Source: Gliomastix tumulicola
Lineage: Eukaryota; Ascomycota; Sordariomycetes; Hypocreales; Bionectriaceae
Direction: 5' to 3'
Length of the DNA stretch: 64,000 nt
Assembly: GCA_001599755.1 (NCBI GenBank)
Contig: BCHX01000002.1
Location: 310,001 to 374,000, forward strand
Shown: piece after piece, positions 19,726 through 29,775 of the stretch
How positions within the stretch are numbered: position 1 is the first letter of the stretch
How the letters are laid out: each line of letters starts with the position of its first letter
Translations under genes and position numbers: made by a program
The notes under the pieces: model-generated
Told to the model about the DNA's origin: nothing
Seen by the model: only the letters and a program-made list of their open reading frames with translations
Database searches by the model: none

Positions 19726-21435
19726 ATGGCCCCCGAGGCTCAGACTGCCCCAGAAGGCGAGAGCACTGCCACTCCCGTCGAAGTCGTGGATTTCGCGTCC
19801 ATCGTGTATTCATGGACGCCCGAGGAGCGTGCCGCGCGGGAGAAAGCATTCGTGAGAAAGATCGACTTCCGCATGATTCCCATCCTTGTGAGTATCGTCG
19901 CATGCTCTTGATTCTTGTGGCGAGACACGAACTGACACTCTGTCATTGACTAGATGCTCATGTATGTCATGAACTACATCGATCGTAACGCCCTTCCGCA
20001 TGCTCGCGTCCAAGGCCTCGAAGACGACCTTGGGCTGTCTGGCTACGAATACAACATTGTCTTGAGCCTGACATTCGTCGGCTATATCTTGATGCAAGGT
20101 ACGGCCCTCGATGCACATGTTGCTCTGGAAGTTGGTAGGGACTGACTTTGGATCCTGGTGCAGTGCCGAGTAATATGCTTCTATCCATCCTCCGCCCCAG
20201 CTGGTACCTCCCAGCCTGCATGGTTGCTTGGGGATTGGTCAGTGGTCTTTCCGGTGCCGTGCAGAACTTTGCCGGCCTTGCGGCATGCCGGTTCTTCCTC
20301 GGCATAACAGAGGTACGAAATCTCTGACATTTATGGGTTGGTGTGTCCTTGCTTACGAGAACTATGATTGTAGGCACCCTTCTTCCCAGGATGTGCGTTC
20401 CTGTTCAGCGGCTGGTACACTCGAAAAGAACTTGGCTTCCGACTCGCCGTATTCTACTGCGCTGCCATGCTTTCTGGTGCCTTTGGCGGCCTCTTCGCCG
20501 CTGGAATTGCGGCCGCGTTCGAAAATAATCGCATTGAGTCGTGGCGCTGGCTCTTTATTATCGAAGGGGCAGCCACAGTTGTCTTCGCCATTGCCACCGG
20601 CTTCACGATCCCCGACTGGCCTGCAACAACTAAATGGCTATCGACCGAGGAGAAGGCCCTGGGAACTATCCGGCTGGTAGAAGATGCCGGAGCCGAGGAG
20701 GAGGACATGACGGCTGTTGGCGCTCTCAAGATGGCGTCCAAAGACTACCGAGTCTGGATGTGTATTCTCGGCCAGGTGTGTATCCAGGCCGTCGCATCGC
20801 TGACCAACTTTCTGCCTACCCTTGTTCAAGAATTCGGCTTCGGCACGATTCACACTCTGCTTCTGACGGCACCTCCTTACATCCTCACGACCTTCGTTTG
20901 TCTATACACGTCCTGGCACTCGGATAGGCTCTCTGCAAGATCACCTTTCATCGCCGGGCCTACCATTATCGGTATCGTCGGCATCATCATCACCGTCGCC
21001 ACAACGCACACCGGCGCTAGATACTTCGCCCTCTTCCTCATGCTGCCGGGAACCTACGGCTGTCTGCAGATATCCAATGCTTGGATGGCCAACATTGCTG
21101 CCAGACCCCGCAAGAAGCGAGCCATCGGCCTGGCAATGAACAACTCCTTCGGTAACTCGGCCCTCGTCTGGACGCCGTACTTGTACCCGAAGAGCCAAGG
21201 GCCGCGCTACACCACGGCCTGGGGCGTCAACTTGGGTCTGGCGACACTCTGCGTTGCATCCGTTATCGCGCTTCGTTTCTGCCTTGCGCGAGACAACAAG
21301 AAGATGGGATTGACTGAGGATCAGATTGTGGCTCAGAATGCTGTAGTTGATAGCAAAACTGATGGGAGTGGCGAGCATGTGGAGGGGAATCTCAGCAGTG
21401 CTGTACATGTGCCCAAGGAGAGGTATCAGATTTAG
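19726..21435 (+). CDS. Major facilitator transporter, anion:cation symporter (ACS) type
   Basis: Predicted plasma-membrane uptake transporter of the allantoate permease/TNA1-like ACS family. Exons 19726-19887, 19954-20098, 20164-20312 and 20374-21435 give 505 residues. Family marks are RKIDFRMIPIL before the first membrane helix, MNYIDRNALPHAR (the NYxDRxN motif), the second segment QVPSNMLLSILRPSWYLP, then RFFLGITEAPFFPG and the later SWRWLFIIEGAATVVFAI. About 12 hydrophobic segments are visible, with the usual central cytosolic loop around 230-290. Introns are GT-AG and 55-66 bases long. Close linkage to a hydroxyacid dehydrogenase and a Zn2Cys6 regulator suggests it imports an organic acid or sugar acid. 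Substrate inferred, not shown. Confidence 0.92.
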
Positions 21436-21701
21436 GGGCAGTGAAGGTGAAAGAGCTGGTCCGACTGTGTGATTGGTCGTAGGTAGTAGAGTAGGCGTAC
21501 GATAGCCAGTACGATTTTGTTACTCAGAAAATATCCATAGCTTCCTCGAGAATCAGGCCGTTCTAGACTTTTAGGCAAGGTCATACATTTCTGCCTTGGC
21601 ATGAGCCCGGAACATGAGTGCGAATTATACTATATTATTAGATCTCTTGGGTAGCTAAGGACTCTGTGGTTTCTTCACACTAATTAGTAAGAGTCGTTGT
21701 T

Positions 21702-22013
21702 TCAGTCAAACTCCGAGTACAACTGGAACTTGTACTGCACTCCATCGTAGCTATCCTCCTCGCCCGGGCCTTTCTGGGCTAAGCTCTGGATGCAGACGAG
21801 GAATCCCGCGTCTTGCATATCGACCTCCTTGAAGCCCCGGCGATCGAGCTTCGCCCAAAGCGAGACGCGCGCCGTCTTCGACGTGAGATATTCTGACCAT
21901 CGGTCGCCGACTACTGTGATTTTGCTCTTGTCTTCGTCGGAGCTACAGGTTGTGATGGTGCCCTCTACGAGCTGCTGGCACCGCTCGGTCGGAGTAGCCT
22001 TATTCTTACCCAT
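21702..22013 (-). CDS. Small hypothetical protein, 103 residues
   Basis: Single open frame from an ATG at 22013, with no signal peptide or membrane segment. It is mildly acidic toward the C-terminus, with a balanced composition that looks coding (VVGDRWSEYLTSKTARV, GFLVCIQSLAQKGPGEED). I do not recognise a family. It lies in the gap between the catabolic cassette and the decayed DUF3632-like gene, inside the interval proposed to be inverted. It could be a small cytosolic or secreted-by-other-route protein, or a fortuitous frame. Confidence 0.45.
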   Translation of the reverse strand: MGKNKATPTERCQQLVEGTITTCSSDEDKSKITVVGDRWSEYLTSKTARVSLWAKLDRRGFKEVDMQDAGFLVCIQSLAQKGPGEEDSYDGVQYKFQLYSEFD

Positions 22014-22819
22014 TGTGGTTTCGTGAAATGCAGGTGTTTGGATGTGTAGCTTGCGTTATGATGTGAGTGCGTCTGTTGTAAAACATGTTGTTTTAGCATT
22101 AATCGTGGAGAAGTAATTGTACTTATACGCAGGCGGTATGTGTAGAAGGTATGTGAATGTTCCTCGTAGAAGTGACAAGGCGCTGTGACGAGAAGCATGA
22201 CTAGAGGAAATTTGAACGACCTTTCGTGACAGGGGGACGCAACGTGATACAGAGACATGTGAATGGCGTCAACGGTTTCAGGATGAAAAATTCATAACAC
22301 TTTCAGGTGACGGCGGTGTGACGGCGGTGTGATGTAGATGTGTCATGTCGGTGTATCTTGACAGCTTCACCTCTGCAGCAAGACATCATCACGGCGACAT
22401 ACGTGTTTACTGGGCCATTTTTATCCTAAACGAGCCTTCTTAATACCCAGTATGACGTCTGTGTTTCAGTTTTTGTGACGCGCCCAGTGCCCCTATGGCG
22501 CCTTTGGTCTACTTCTCCATCGGCTTTGGACAAGTACAGCTGTAGCTCATACAGAAGGATTGAAGCCCCGGACGCATAGATGATAAATCAACGTGGCTTT
22601 TCACCGAAGGGTGTCTAGCTGCATAATAAGACAATAAGTTCACTTTTGGCTGCATGACGAGTGTCAATCGAGACTCATCATATCGAGGCGCGGCAGCTCC
22701 ACAAATCGACGAGAAGACCGAGTCACACCCTGGATATACATGACTGGAACCTTTTTTTACCGACTGCATGTACTTCTTTGCGATTCAATCATGCCAGAAG
22801 CGTATGAAAAGCGTCCAAA
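22014..22819. other. Intergenic
   Basis: No gene seen. It contains a perfect double copy of an 11-base unit (GACGGCGGTGT) at 22309-22330. Confidence 0.4.
22309..22330. repeat. 11-base direct repeat, two copies
   Basis: GACGGCGGTGT at 22309-22319 is repeated exactly at 22320-22330. Too short to assign a role. Confidence 0.7.
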
Positions 22820-23497
22820 ATGGAGGAAACAACTTTTCAGCTCAAACTTGAAGACCCCGGAGCGCCACGCTTTGCGAGCACGGGTCTCGTCGACATCCTT
22901 AACGCTACGCTACCGCAAAGCGGTTCAAAATCGCCCCAAGAAGCAGCCTCGGCCATTGAAGAGCTCCTTGACCAAAAGTGCAGCGAGCATGGGACAGCAG
23001 GCGGCTTTCTGTGGTGGCTTTGGGACCTGCTGCATGATCTGGCTCATTGTTAAGTTAATGCGAAGTGAAAGATTTCTTACTAACCTTGGGGCAAACAAGG
23101 GATACTCGTGCGGATGGTGAGATAGCGAGAAAGCAGAGGCAGACCAACCTCCAAGCATACGAGGCTAGAGTTCCTTGTCTTTGCTGATCGCCTTTCGAGG
23201 TGTACGCCACCATCTGGGCGCTTGTCGACGCGCTAGAAGGCACCATGAGACCTATCCGAGGGGCGCCGAATGAGATTACCGGACGATCCTGCCGACGTGG
23301 TAGATTTATCTTACAAGACGCAAACCGCTGCCGCGTGGATGATTCACGCAGGGAATTTGCTGTATGGTCGCGACGAATACATTCGTGGAGCAACGGCCGG
23401 ACCTTTGTGGAGGATAATGTACAAGAAGGAACGTATCCGTACACGGCGGGCTCTTAGAGGAACAGATGGACTCTTTGGAAGGACAGATCTGGGGTGA
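22820..23497 (+). pseudogene. Decayed DUF3632-like gene
   Basis: The first open frame from the ATG at 22820 contains FQLKLEDPGAPRFASTGLVD, then AASAIEELLDQK and GFLWWLWDLLHDLAH before a stop at about 23051. Related sequence resumes in another frame around 23196 (VYATIWALVDALEGTM, RPIRGAPNE), then shifts again near 23270 (TAAAWMIHAGNLLYGRDE, GATAGPLWR) to a stop at 23495. The order and feel match the fungal DUF3632 family, whose function is unknown. At least two frame changes plus stops make it a pseudogene, although part of the break could be an unrecognised intron. It abuts the protease-like C-terminal fragment. Confidence 0.5.
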
Positions 23498-23518
23498 TTC
23501 AGCACAGAGCGGGCTTCG

Positions 23519-24118
23519 ATGATCGAGCTGCACCAGAACATGGATGAAAAAACTCTTGCCAAAATCACCAACAAAGTCTGGGTCCGTTGGTTCCCAGCCC
23601 GTCAACTTCAAAGTGCGCTGCGCCCGGCGCCAGGTTTTCCTGCCCCAGAATCGGCTGATTTCGACGGCACCCATCAATTGAAGGGTATGATACCCATTGA
23701 GGAGCTGTACAACCCGCCACTGTGCAATGCTGAGGGTGATCCCGTTATCCTGGTGGCCGAGGTTGGGAGTTCAAGTGGATTGACCTTTGGCATCACAAGC
23801 ACGTGCAAATCCGTCATACGGCAGGTCTTGAATGGCAAGGTTGTTCTCACAGACGTCTGGTGCATTGTGTCATGCCGTCGGGAGCCGCACAACCTTGGAG
23901 GACCGAGCAGAGAGCCGTTCTCAGCCAATGGTGACTCTGGGGCTTGCGTTTTCGACCCAAAAGGCCGTGTCTGCGGTATGATCACGAGCGGTTGTGGTCT
24001 TTACTACGAGCTGCACGACACTACTTATATAACGCCGGTCGAGGGCATTCTGGAGGAGATGAGAGAGTATGGTTTTGATCTTACGATCGCGTGGGGGGCC
24101 CGGCCTAAGCGTTCTTGA
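23519..24118 (+). pseudogene. C-terminal fragment of the second protease-like gene
   Basis: This frame matches the last 176 or so residues of the intact protein at 9743-11377. MIPIEELYNPPL corresponds to TIPVKELYNPPL, ITSTCKSVIRQVLNG to YASTCKSVTREIFDG, ANGDSGACVFDPKGRV to ATGDSGACVFDLRNRI, and the ending EEMREYGFDLTIAWG to ESMKEEGLDLSLA. The serine of the triad is kept; the His and Asp segments are absent. The missing middle (about 305 residues) is not present at either fragment's cut edge. It follows immediately after the DUF3632-like relic. Orientation is opposite to the N-terminal fragment at 13.4-13.6 kb. Confidence 0.75.
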
Positions 24119-25048
24119 GTCGAGAAGAGGCCGCAAGAGCAGAGTATAGCTAGGTGCTGATGAGCAGATGCTAGTGCATCCAGTTCATCCAGCATGAACC
24201 GAGCATGGGTGCAGGAGCAGTGCGTAACAAGATATCGATGTTTCTATTGTTCGCTTTAGGAGCCTAAAGAGCCAAAATTGTAGAGAGCCTTTTTCTCTGA
24301 CCTAAAGAAATAATATGCCAAATTTATGATATAACAAGCAGAGCCTCCAGTGATGTCCCCAATCGTAGATTCGATCAACAACATCAGGACGAAATTGATA
24401 TGACGCATGTTGAAAATGTGATGTGCAAGAGAAAGCAGAAGAAAATGAATCTTGTCACTTCCAGATGAGTCAAGCGCTATGAGAGTCCTGCAACTAACGA
24501 AGGCTCAACATGTAAGCAAGTCTAGGGCACGTCTGTTCACTGAGAACTTATGCCATTTATGTGATGTTGTCGGCATGTCCCGGCCGTCGAGAGACTTCTC
24601 ATCTGTTGTTGGGATACCGTTAGTGGATTCAGAGTTATTCGAATACTGTCGATCTTGACACTTGAACACATGCTGTCCAGGGCTTTCTCAGATGCCTTCC
24701 GATTCTATGGTTACGTTCGGATCTCGCGATTATTGCTTTGTACTTGTTTTAGTTATAACCCGTCCTTCTTTCCACTCTCCTTGATGGCTTCCTATTCTCT
24801 TCCAAACCTGCTCCTGAGATACGATCTGGTGAATCACCACGACTTCCCACCAATCTTCACGTATCTATTCCTTCAACAACTCGCCAAAGGATTTAGCAAC
24901 AGTAGGTACAATGATCCAAATGAGACGTAGACTAAGCTGTCATAGCTGCCGCTACACGCAAACCATTCGAACCCCAGGCTCTTCCGAGAGAGCTTACCAC
25001 AATAGCATTCTGCCTACTGTTGTTCACTTGCTGACCTGCTGCTCACAG
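24119..25048. other. Intergenic, partly AT-rich
   Basis: A possible first exon for the next gene is the open frame from the ATG at 24784 (MASYSLPNLLLRYDLVNHHD). A 91-base intron 24902-24992 (GTAGGT donor) would join it in frame to the downstream protein. That splice is speculative, and otherwise nothing is recognised. Confidence 0.35.
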
Positions 25049-25504
25049 ATGCTGTTTTTCAAGGAGAATTTTGGGAAGATGCGCGCGTTCATGCACTCCT
25101 GGCTAACTGGTGGTGAGACCGCGCCCAAGCTTACCCTTGAGACAGACCATAACAAGGAGCAGGGAACCAACTGGTCCTATGACGAGAGCGCGATCAAGTC
25201 TAACAAGGAGACGGAGCTTCCCCAGCGGTCTCCTCTCTCTGCGGAGGATGAGAGCACCAACGTTGTCACTGATGTGGCAAATCAGACGCCACTCACACAT
25301 TCATCAAACAATCCGAGAGTGAATGGCACTCACGCTCCGCAGATCAAAGGCATTTTCGACAAGATTATCAAGGACCTGAAGCGTATCGCTGACACTGAAG
25401 ACAGGCAGGCGGCCTCGGCGGCTACTGGCTCTAAGCGCAAGCGAGAAGAGGACGGTGATCGGGAAGAAGAGCCCGTTACCAAGTCGCTCAAGACTGAGAA
25501 GTGA
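25049..25504 (+). CDS. Hypothetical protein with nuclear-localisation-like tail
   Basis: Open frame from the ATG at 25049, 151 residues. The frame extends upstream to 24911 and might join an exon starting at 24784. The middle is polar and low complexity. Near the C-terminus, a short amphipathic helix (IKGIFDKIIKDLKRIADTED) is followed by a basic/acidic tail (GSKRKREEDGDREEE, then KSLKTEK) resembling a bipartite nuclear signal. No family recognised. It sits isolated in the accessory region, with AT-rich sequence on both sides. Confidence 0.4.
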   Translation: MLFFKENFGKMRAFMHSWLTGGETAPKLTLETDHNKEQGTNWSYDESAIKSNKETELPQRSPLSAEDESTNVVTDVANQTPLTHSSNNPRVNGTHAPQIKGIFDKIIKDLKRIADTEDRQAASAATGSKRKREEDGDREEEPVTKSLKTEK

Positions 25505-26117
25505 GTCGTTGGGCTAGTATATACAAGGGATACTCCTAAGTACAACTTCCTCTCACCAGGAAAACGACCCAAGAATGGAAGGGAGGTCATATAAGGGCAA
25601 GAAATTATAGATGCAAGAGGTACCTAATTATAGTAGAGAAGAGTTGGCAGAGCCCTGGGCCCAAATAACGTGGTTTTAATATTTCTTCTACTCCGTATAC
25701 CGTCTATTTTCTGGCCGTGCTGGTTTCTTGGAACGGCTACAAGATTGCTTGCCTAAAATTGCTCGACAGGATATAAGACACTGGCTGTCTCAGGCGGTCA
25801 AGTCCGATAAGACTTGACTCGACACAGACCTGAGAATGGAGATAGGACGCCGTCGAATAAACCTATCGATCGAAGAATAGATATGGCAATATAGCGAAGG
25901 CATTCATTGACTTGGAAATACGATGAAATTGATCTCGAACTGTTGCTTCGTAGGAGGCTCGTAATTTCCAAATCGCGGTCCTCCATATAGCCGTCGTATG
26001 TCTAAGCGCGAGATGCAGGGAGGACGGCAAAATGCAGAGGGACTTCAAGATTGTAAACTCGAATTCCATGTATCCGACTCTCGACCCCAGGCTTGGGCTG
26101 GGTTGCCCGTAGCACTC
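25505..26117. other. Intergenic, AT-rich
   Basis: No gene seen. Base composition from about 25590 to 25980 is visibly AT-richer than the flanking NmrA-like gene. The right end holds the 3' region of that gene. Confidence 0.4.
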
Positions 26118-27246
26118 TTACGACTCGTAGATTCGAACCCAGTCCTGCTTCTTGAAGTTGTCCACCACAGTCTCGAGCACGGGAGGAAATTTGAGCTGCA
26201 AGCAAGGTGTCAGTAACAGTTGATTGGGTGAAGAAAAGGTGTCGCAGATTCATGACTCACATCCTTCGGATGAACGATCCCGACATCGTTGCGCCCTTCG
26301 TACCCAAACGCGTTGGCGAAGGCGAAGTGCTCCTCAAACTCCTGCTTCAGGTCCGGTGGGCAGGGAAACCAGAGCTCGCCAAGCGGGAGCTGGACAGCCT
26401 CGGTCTTGAACCCGGTCGCCTTGGAGAAAACCTCCGCGATCTCGCGTACGGTCAGCCACTCTCGGTAGGCGACGAGGTTCTTGCCAGGGCTGTCGTTGAC
26501 GAGTGCCTTGACGAAGGGGCCGGTGTCTTCGTCGTGCGCGATCCAGGGGAGCTTCAAGTCGAGGTCGGCCCAGTAGGAGAATTGGTAGGTACCGTCCTCT
26601 CTCTGCGCTGAGGGTTAGCAAGGACGGCTTTTGAGTGTTTGGTTAAGAACGGACTCACCTTGATAGGCCGTCCTGCAGGATCGCCGACAAAGTTGCTCAA
26701 GAAGAAGCCGGGCTTGTACTCGCTCGTCTTGGCCCAGAGATCGGGGTACGTCTCCTTCTCATAGTCGACAGCATCGGCCTTGGAGTCGAAGTGGCACACG
26801 TGGGTGTACTTTCCTCCGGATAGCTTGGTGACGTTGGGCATGGACGAGACGACGAAGCGCTCCAGGCTGGGAACCTGGGCAGCGGCGTCGATGATATTCT
26901 TGAGCTGGCTGGTCTCGCGTTCTTTCGCCCATTCGTTTAGCTGCTGGCCGGGCTTGGGCTTGAACTCGTCCTTAGCGGTGTCTGGGTTGCGATAGATGGC
27001 CCAGAAGTCGGTGATGGCGAAGATGGCGTGGGCATCTTGGAAAGCTGCGGTGAGCGAGGCCGGCTCGTCTATGTCGGCCTGGACGACCTCAACGCCACGA
27101 GACGCGAGGGAGGTGGCGCTGGCGCTGGATGGACTGCGGGTGATGCCGCGGATGCGCCAGTTGGGCTCCTGGAGGAAGGTGTTGACAACGGAGCCGCCTT
27201 GGTTTCCAGTCGCGCCGACAACGACGATGAGCTTTGGAGAGGACAT
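26118..27246 (-). CDS. NmrA-like family NAD(P)-binding protein
   Basis: Atypical short-chain dehydrogenase/reductase of the NmrA/isoflavone-reductase-like group. Its members act as redox sensors binding NAD(P) or as reductases in secondary metabolism. Exons 27246-26659, 26602-26261 and 26195-26118 give 335 residues. The N-terminus LIVVVGATGNQGGSVV contains the glycine-rich dinucleotide motif (GATGNQGG at about 10-17), followed by an Arg at the end of the second strand region (GITRSPSS). The middle has RFVVSSMPNV, where the Ser-Met in place of a Tyr-x3-Lys pair is usual for NmrA-type members. The C-terminal region includes DTGPFVKALV and REWLTVREIAEVF. Introns are GT-AG (GTGAGT twice). Head-to-head with a Zn2Cys6 regulator 470 bases away. 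Reaction unknown. Confidence 0.9.
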
Positions 27247-27719
27247 CTTGTGGGTTGTAATGAGGTGCTGAGAATGGTTGATGACACTGAGGTATTGTTT
27301 GACTGCTGGGTCGACCACCTCGAGGAGCTGAGAGGGATGAGCAGGGCTTTTTATAGCCAGAGTGGCTGCCGGGTGTCTGTCCATGTCTGACTTTGACACG
27401 CGTTGCTTTGAAATGCAAGGTCGTTGTTTGCTTGCTTTCGTCTACTAACGGGCGTTCTAATTCTGCAGTCTCGCAGATGCCTGGTTCTCGGATGTCAGAC
27501 CGTCAGGCGAGTTGCCCCGCTAAAGTCCGCTTCAATGCCGCTCCCTCCTCCTCTTCAAAAGGCTCCCGCCCGCACCATCCCGCTTCTCTCTTTTCCTCCT
27601 CCTCTCGTCGCCGAATTTCTCACCAATTCCCGCTTCGATCCGACTCCCAAGCCTCTTGACGCGCTGCCACCTTCTGAAGTAGTCACGCAATCCCGCAGCA
27701 TATCATCCCCGATCTGGCC
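27247..27719. promoter_or_regulatory. Divergent promoter, NmrA-like gene / Zn2Cys6 regulator
   Basis: 473 bases between two divergent start codons; it should contain both promoters. No single operator stands out. Confidence 0.5.
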
Positions 27720-29521
27720 ATGAACATAACCAAAGCACGCCACGCTTGCAGAGCTTGCCGGTGCGGACTCTGAACTCCGCCGAACATGAATCTCCTCGCA
27801 CACTCACTAACCTTAGGTGCTGCAGGCATAACAAGAGACGATGTGACCGGGATCTTCCTGCGTGCAGACTCGTGAGTCAACACTAAGATGTACCCTCTCT
27901 CCATCCCCTGCGGACTTTGCTCACGCTCCTCCTCTAGTGCTCCCGACTTGGAAAGCAGTGCCAGTATGCAGGCACAGTCGCTCCGACCCCAAGAACTGCC
28001 TCTCCAAACAGTCCGCCGCTGCATCTCACGACATCGCATGAGAAATTCCCGCTCTCTTATTTCCTCGACGCGAAGGCGTTTGTGCCGATTCAGTGCAGCA
28101 ATGCCTTGGACTCAACGCGCCAGCCTCTGATGGAGCAGACGGCTGCTGTCTTTGTCCCGAAGCATGATCACCAGGCTCTCTGCGATGCGTACTTCTTGTC
28201 TGTGCACCAATGGCTCCCCATGATCAGCAAGAAACGGCTCAAGGGCAATGCTATCATGGAGCCTGAAGCCTGCCAAGACCTGCTCCTGCTCTGCATGAAG
28301 CTTTGTACGGTTACTGATCGACCGAGTGACTGGACCCCAGCCCACGATCCGCTCTATCTCTCTGCACGGTCTCTCTCCGCCGCAGCAGAGACGGCGGGTC
28401 TGGTATCGTTACGTCTTGTTCAGTCCCTCATCCTCATTACCGTCTACGAGTTCTCGCATGCTATTTACCCAGCTGCCTATCTCACGATTGGCCGTGCGGC
28501 CCGCCTGGCCACTTTGATGGGCTGGCACGACAGGACCGCCCAGCAGCTCTTCTCGCACCCCGAGACATTGACTCATCGCGAGGAACAGAGGAGAACGTGG
28601 TGGGCGATGTTTATCCTTGACAGGTAAGTAAACACTTCCCATGCTATTCCGAGGCTGCGGTCAAGAATCACAACTAACGATGGAGCAATGCAAGATTCAT
28701 CAACTCGGACACCAATGGTCTGCCTTTTGCTGCCCCGGAACCACATCAAGACGAGTTTCTGCCCGTGAACGACGACGACTGGGATCACGGTCGCCTTGTC
28801 CCTAGTGAGCCGCTCTACGCCGCGTCTTTCAGCTCCGTCACCGCACTCGGCTCCTTTGCCCGCACATGCCAAGCCGCCCATATGCTCGGAAAAGTCATCA
28901 GCCACAAGAAGGCGAGGATGGACTGCTCGCAGGAGATCACGACTCTCCTCCCAGACGGACGTCGACTCCATCAGGCGCTCTCCGCCTTGCAGCTTTCACT
29001 CGAACAGCACGCTTCACCCACTCCGGCCGACTCGCCCCCTACAGCGGCACTCGCCATTTGCATCACGGCCCGATACCTTCTCTACAACATGTATGGCTGC
29101 CGGGATAATCTCAGCACATTGAGCCAGAACATCGCCATGGAGACGGAGATGCAGCAGTTCAGCGTCGACGGGATCCGTGCCTTGTCGATGGTGACGATCC
29201 CTCGGCTCCTGGAACTGCGAAGCGAGTGCCCGCTGATGGCCAGGTGTTTCTTCGAGACGGCGAAGCTGTGTGCCTGGCAGATACGGGAAGATCACGATGC
29301 GATGAGGACGCGAGAGATATTGCAGCGGATTGAGACGGAGCTGAGGCGTCTGGGTCGGCGTTGGAACGTGGCGAGTGAGTCGTACGCTATGCTTGGCCGT
29401 GACCCATGCAAGATCACTGACCTTTATAGATGAATTCTGCGACCTGCTTGAGCAGCGAGCCATTTTGAGGCTTTCCAACCCATTTGCTGTCGCGCAACTC
29501 ACGTCCATTGGAGCTTGTTGA
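27720..29521 (+). CDS. Zn2Cys6 transcription factor, divergent from NmrA-like gene
   Basis: Predicted nuclear regulator. Exons 27720-27760, 27826-27871, 27938-28623, 28695-29374 and 29430-29521 give 514 residues. The zinc cluster is built from the first three exons: C10-x2-C13-x6-C20-x6-C27-x2-C30-x6-C37 (HACRACRHNKRRCDRDLPAC, then CSRLGKQC). The exact spacing fixes the first acceptor as TGCTGCAG rather than the nearer CCTTAG. The Fungal_trans region covers about 120-330 (LVSLRLVQSLILITVYEFSH, RAARLATLMGWHD, REEQRRTWWAMFILDRF). The last small exon replaces a short read-through tail with EFCDLLEQRAILRLSNPFAV. Likely partner or controller of the NmrA-like gene; target not visible. Confidence 0.88.
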
Positions 29522-29775
29522 ATCGAAGGGGCTCCCATTCGTTGAAAGGGGAACGCACCCTCGTCGCCTGCTGCTTGATTGGTAAACCACCTGGTCAATA
29601 CAAGAAATGACTCTTATTGGATGGCTGAGGAATGCGTGTTCGTAGGAGGGCATTGGGCATATCGGAAAGAAGGGCCTCGGTTTGCGCCCAATGCTATGAC
29701 CAGAAAAAGCATCACCTTGAGCGAATGGGACTGTAGATAGGTCATAGTGGCATTATACACTACTACTCCCCAATC

